Source: an uncultured Christensenella sp. (GTDB lineage: Bacteria; Bacillota; Clostridia; Christensenellales; UBA3700). From it: a DNA stretch of 8,566 nt. The notes beneath the pieces are model-generated. The model ran no database searches. It saw only the letters and a list, made by a program, of their open reading frames with translations, and was not told the origin of the DNA. Shown one piece after another: positions 6,909-8,566 of this stretch (its first letter is position 1; every line of letters starts with the position of its first letter). The DNA lies in the NCBI GenBank assembly GCA_910584035.1, contig CAJTZR010000060.1, positions 1 to 8,566 of the forward strand, in the 5' to 3' direction. A program made the position numbers and the translations under genes.

Positions 6909-7523
6909 CTAAACAATTATTATAAATTTTGCAATTGCTGGTACTATAATACACACAACAAATAATACCGCAAGCAAACCACCATAAATACAACACATTC
7001 TTTTTATAATTAATCTGTTTGTCTTTCTACACACCAAGCCACGACCGCCACAAGTTGCTCTATAATACTCACACAAACAAGCAACAGATAAAAATGCCAC
7101 CAATATAGATAAATATATTGGTATTGTAAAAGTTATAATGCAAATAAAACCAACAAATTTATCTGCAATTATAATGCCTACCATACGACCGCCAAACCTA
7201 TATGCCGTATAAAACAAAACAATGTATGGAAGACATACACAATACTTGTGGTAAATTTGCAAATAACAAATTATCACTCCTACCAAACTAAGTAATATTA
7301 CTTGAATAAATGTTCCAAACAAATTGTATTGTTCATTGCTTATCAAAACAATATAATTAAATTTGCTTTTAACATTTTCCCTTAGAGAGGTAACAATAAT
7401 ACCCAAAATCAATCCGCATAAAATAGCAGCTGTATAGCATAACAATAATCTTTTATGCTCTTTTATGTAACATTTTAAACTTGATAAAAAATAATCAATT
7501 TTACAACGAAATCCACCTTGCAT
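6909..7523 (-). CDS. Polytopic membrane protein, possibly SpoIIM-related
   Basis: A 204-residue integral membrane protein with five to six predicted hydrophobic helices (about 26-46, 69-90, 94-108, 113-151 as one long or two short helices, 177-204) and basic loops at the N-terminus and about 160-175. I do not recognise a signature motif. Length, topology and position next to DeoB- and DacF-like genes fit SpoIIM (about 210 residues, part of the engulfment complex with SpoIID and SpoIIP), but the sequence match is weak. It is cysteine-rich, with about 15 Cys, several within or next to membrane segments. ATG at 7523 is the best start, but no Shine-Dalgarno precedes it or the upstream TTG at 7535. 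An AAGGTGG lies just inside the ORF (7512-7518), but no standard in-frame start follows at proper spacing, so the start is uncertain. It lies between the Spo0A-domain gene and the DeoB-like gene with short gaps. Confidence 0.72.
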   Translation of the reverse strand: MQGGFRCKIDYFLSSLKCYIKEHKRLLLCYTAAILCGLILGIIVTSLRENVKSKFNYIVLISNEQYNLFGTFIQVILLSLVGVIICYLQIYHKYCVCLPYIVLFYTAYRFGGRMVGIIIADKFVGFICIITFTIPIYLSILVAFLSVACLCEYYRATCGGRGLVCRKTNRLIIKRMCCIYGGLLAVLFVVCIIVPAIAKFIIIV

Positions 7524-7553
7524 ACCATAATACAATATTCAAAGTAAATTTTA

Positions 7554-7583
7554 AATATAACCTATTTTGTAATTTTTTATCAA
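7554..7583 (-). promoter_or_regulatory. Possible promoter of the membrane-protein gene
   Basis: Minus strand: TTGATA (7578-7583), 18 bp, TATATT (7554-7559), each matching consensus at 5 of 6 bases. The -35 begins one base past the stop codon of the Spo0A-domain gene, the same layout as at the next gene. It allows this gene to be read separately, but co-transcription from upstream is not excluded. Confidence 0.45.
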
Positions 7584-7584
7584 A

Positions 7585-7911
7585 TTAACTTTCAAATTTT
7601 ATTTTTTCAATCATAGTATATATAAAATGTTTATTTGTTGGCTTGCCTTTTACATCTGAAATAGTAGCACCAAATGTTTGATATAACAAATCACTATTAC
7701 CATATAGCCACGCATTGCTAATACTATTTTGTATATCCTTTTCAATTGTGGCGATATTTTTGCCATACTTATCAGCAATAAGCTTATATCCTACCTTTGA
7801 CATTGGTTCTAAATTTTCGCCTTCTATCCCCAATTTGATTATGTCAACCAAATACTTAAACCCAATATTACTAGGTTTAAACCCATACTTTAATAAATAG
7901 TCATAAATCAT
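7585..7911 (-). CDS. Standalone Spo0A C-terminal DNA-binding domain protein (no receiver domain)
   Basis: A 108-residue protein that is nearly all the effector domain of Spo0A, the master sporulation regulator. YLLKYGFKPSNIGFKYLVDI (5-24) matches [20 protein letters not shown] of Spo0A; ADKYGKNIATIEKDIQNSI (46-64) matches the recognition-helix region AKKYNTTASRVERAIRHAI; AWLYGN (67-72) and KPTNKHF (90-96) match AWSRGN and KPTNSEF. The roughly 130-residue receiver and its phospho-Asp are absent, so the protein cannot be switched by the usual phosphorelay. The Arg residues of the recognition helix are replaced (T55, K58, Q61), so it may not read the canonical 0A box. I chose ATG at 7911 because GAGG (7918-7921) lies 6 nt upstream; the GTG at 7923 overlaps that site. 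It is the first gene of a run ending in the carboxypeptidase and could regulate it. Either it is a reduced Spo0A of a non-sporulating lineage or a second, specialised copy; the window cannot tell. Confidence 0.9.
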   Translation of the reverse strand: MIYDYLLKYGFKPSNIGFKYLVDIIKLGIEGENLEPMSKVGYKLIADKYGKNIATIEKDIQNSISNAWLYGNSDLLYQTFGATISDVKGKPTNKHFIYTMIEKIKFES

Positions 7912-7917
7912 ACACAC

Positions 7918-7921
7918 CCTC
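7918..7921 (-). promoter_or_regulatory. Shine-Dalgarno site that fixes the Spo0A-domain start
   Basis: GAGG on the minus strand, 6 nt before ATG at 7911. The alternative GTG at 7923 overlaps this site and has no ribosome-binding site of its own, so the shorter form is preferred. Confidence 0.75.
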
Positions 7922-7923
7922 AC

Positions 7924-8378
7924 ACCATCACTTTTACAATAATTATTCTATCACTTTTTATCTGTCGAGTTTTAGTAAGTTTTATGTTAATTTGTCAATT
8001 GCAAATCATAATTGCAACGATTATTTAACACATAACTTTAACTAAAATTTGACTCAAATCTATTCTTTTAAAATTCTTATTTTATTCCCTAAATCTTAAT
8101 TTAAAGCTTCAAAATATCAATTAAAATATTAAAAAACAAATTCTTAAATATCTCTTAAATATTTTTTCCTCTTTAAAAACCTTTCATTAATAGCTATATA
8201 TAAGCATTAACTTTTTTAATATGAGAAAACTCCAATTTAATTACATATAGTTTGTCTTAACGGAAGTTAGTCATATACTCCATTAATAAGTTTTTATAAA
8301 ACCACAATAAGCCCCCAAAACGGCATTTTCACTAACTGATTTTAATTAAATGTACGTACTTGCAACACAAGCAGTATT
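7924..8378. other. AT-rich intergenic region upstream of the Spo0A-domain gene
   Basis: About 450 bp without a convincing ORF. On the minus strand it must hold the Spo0A-domain promoter. TTGACA at 7993-7998 is a good -35 but lacks a good -10 at normal distance, and TGATAGAAT (7946-7954) resembles an extended -10. Two AATTGCAA copies lie 13 bp apart (7997-8004, 8010-8017). A single-mismatch 0A-box-like TGTCGAG occurs at 7963-7969. None is decisive. The part from about 8040 is mostly A/T runs in which I see nothing else. Confidence 0.5.
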
Positions 8379-8566
8379 GCGTGAATAAGTATTTGTGTGA
8401 GCAAGTCTTTGCGTGTGCAAGTCTTTACGTGAGCAAGTCTTTTGCGTGAGCAAGTCTTTTGCGTGAGCAAGTCTTTTGCGTGAGCAAGTCTTTACGTGAG
8501 CAAGTCTTTTGCGTGAGCAAGTCTTTTGCGTGAGCAAGTCTTTTGCGTGAGCAAGTCTTTTGCGTG
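8379..8566. repeat. 16/17-bp tandem repeat array (minisatellite), cut by the window edge
   Basis: Eleven complete units and the start of a twelfth, with consensus GCGTGAGCAAGTCTTTT (17 bp). Units 1-3 (8379-8426) are 16 bp and divergent; the others are 17 bp except unit 7 (8478-8493). Units ending in TTT and followed by ACGTG recur every fourth unit (units 3/4 and 7/8), which suggests that a block of about 67 bp was duplicated. The right end is almost uniform, so expansion is probably recent on that side. G+C is about 47%, well above the surroundings. There is no spacer between units, so it is not a CRISPR array, and mixed 16/17-bp units break any reading frame. The array continues past the window. 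Confidence 0.92.

Noticed and set aside
7946..7955. Sigma-H type -10 (RNNGAAT) before the Spo0A-domain gene
   Set aside because: The -10 form fits, but no AGGAWWW-like -35 lies at the required distance.
7963..7969. 0A-box-like TGTCGAG upstream of the Spo0A-domain gene
   Set aside because: It has one mismatch, chance occurrence is likely, and the protein may not read the canonical box. It is noted only in the intergenic entry.
8265..8337. AGTTAGT/ACTAACT inverted pair about 65 bp apart
   Set aside because: The arms are only 7 bp, with no target-site duplication and no element-like content between, so it is not evidence for a mobile element.
8346..8537. 63-residue minus-strand ORF made of KTCSRKRLAH-like repeats
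   Set aside because: It is the translation of the 17-bp tandem array; 17 bp is not a multiple of 3, so a 17-residue period appears by itself. It has no ribosome-binding site, and the 16-bp units shift the frame.
8379..8566. CRISPR array
   Set aside because: The units are 16-17 bp and directly joined with no unique spacers, and no cas gene is in the window.

Overview
The window is AT-rich and densely packed, and all seven recognisable genes lie on the minus strand. Shine-Dalgarno sites are strong, promoters are sigma-A type, and the gene content (a Spo0A effector domain, a DacF-like carboxypeptidase, an FGGY kinase) fits a low-GC Firmicute. It is probably an uncultured gut-type Clostridia lineage that may have lost full sporulation. 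The lineage is inferred from gene content, not proven.

Region 1 (1-790): one small gene (166-720) encodes a protein with a sigma-region-4-like helix-turn-helix. Upstream is a consensus promoter (TTGACA, 17 bp, TATAAT) whose -10 sits inside a perfect 10-bp inverted repeat. Downstream is a 12-bp-stem terminator, followed by a second promoter-like site sharing a 14-bp word with the regulator's own promoter. This looks like a small autoregulated unit with a possible target beyond the left edge.

Region 2 (985-4316): a two-gene operon. An FGGY sugar/polyol kinase (2697-4256) overlaps by 11 bp a flavoprotein of the alkylglycerone-phosphate-synthase branch of FAD-binding oxidases (1046-2707). It has its own extended -10 promoter and terminator. 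The flavoprotein keeps the FAD fold but lacks most of the ether-lipid active site, so its substrate is probably different.

Region 3 (4687-7998): in transcription order, a standalone Spo0A DNA-binding domain without receiver (7585-7911), a five-to-six-helix membrane protein that may be SpoIIM-related (6909-7523), a shortened DeoB/phosphopentomutase relative that has lost nearly all catalytic residues (5937-6872), and a complete DacF-type D-Ala-D-Ala carboxypeptidase (4745-5878) ending at a strong terminator. In Bacillus subtilis, spoIIM, fur, ripX, drm (deoB), pupG, dacF and spoIIA lie close together, so this looks like a rewired descendant of that sporulation neighbourhood. The DeoB-like gene has a perfect consensus promoter placed so that its mRNA should be leaderless.

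Region 4 (7924-8566): about 450 bp of very AT-rich DNA without a convincing gene, then a 16/17-bp tandem repeat array of at least 11 units that runs off the right edge.
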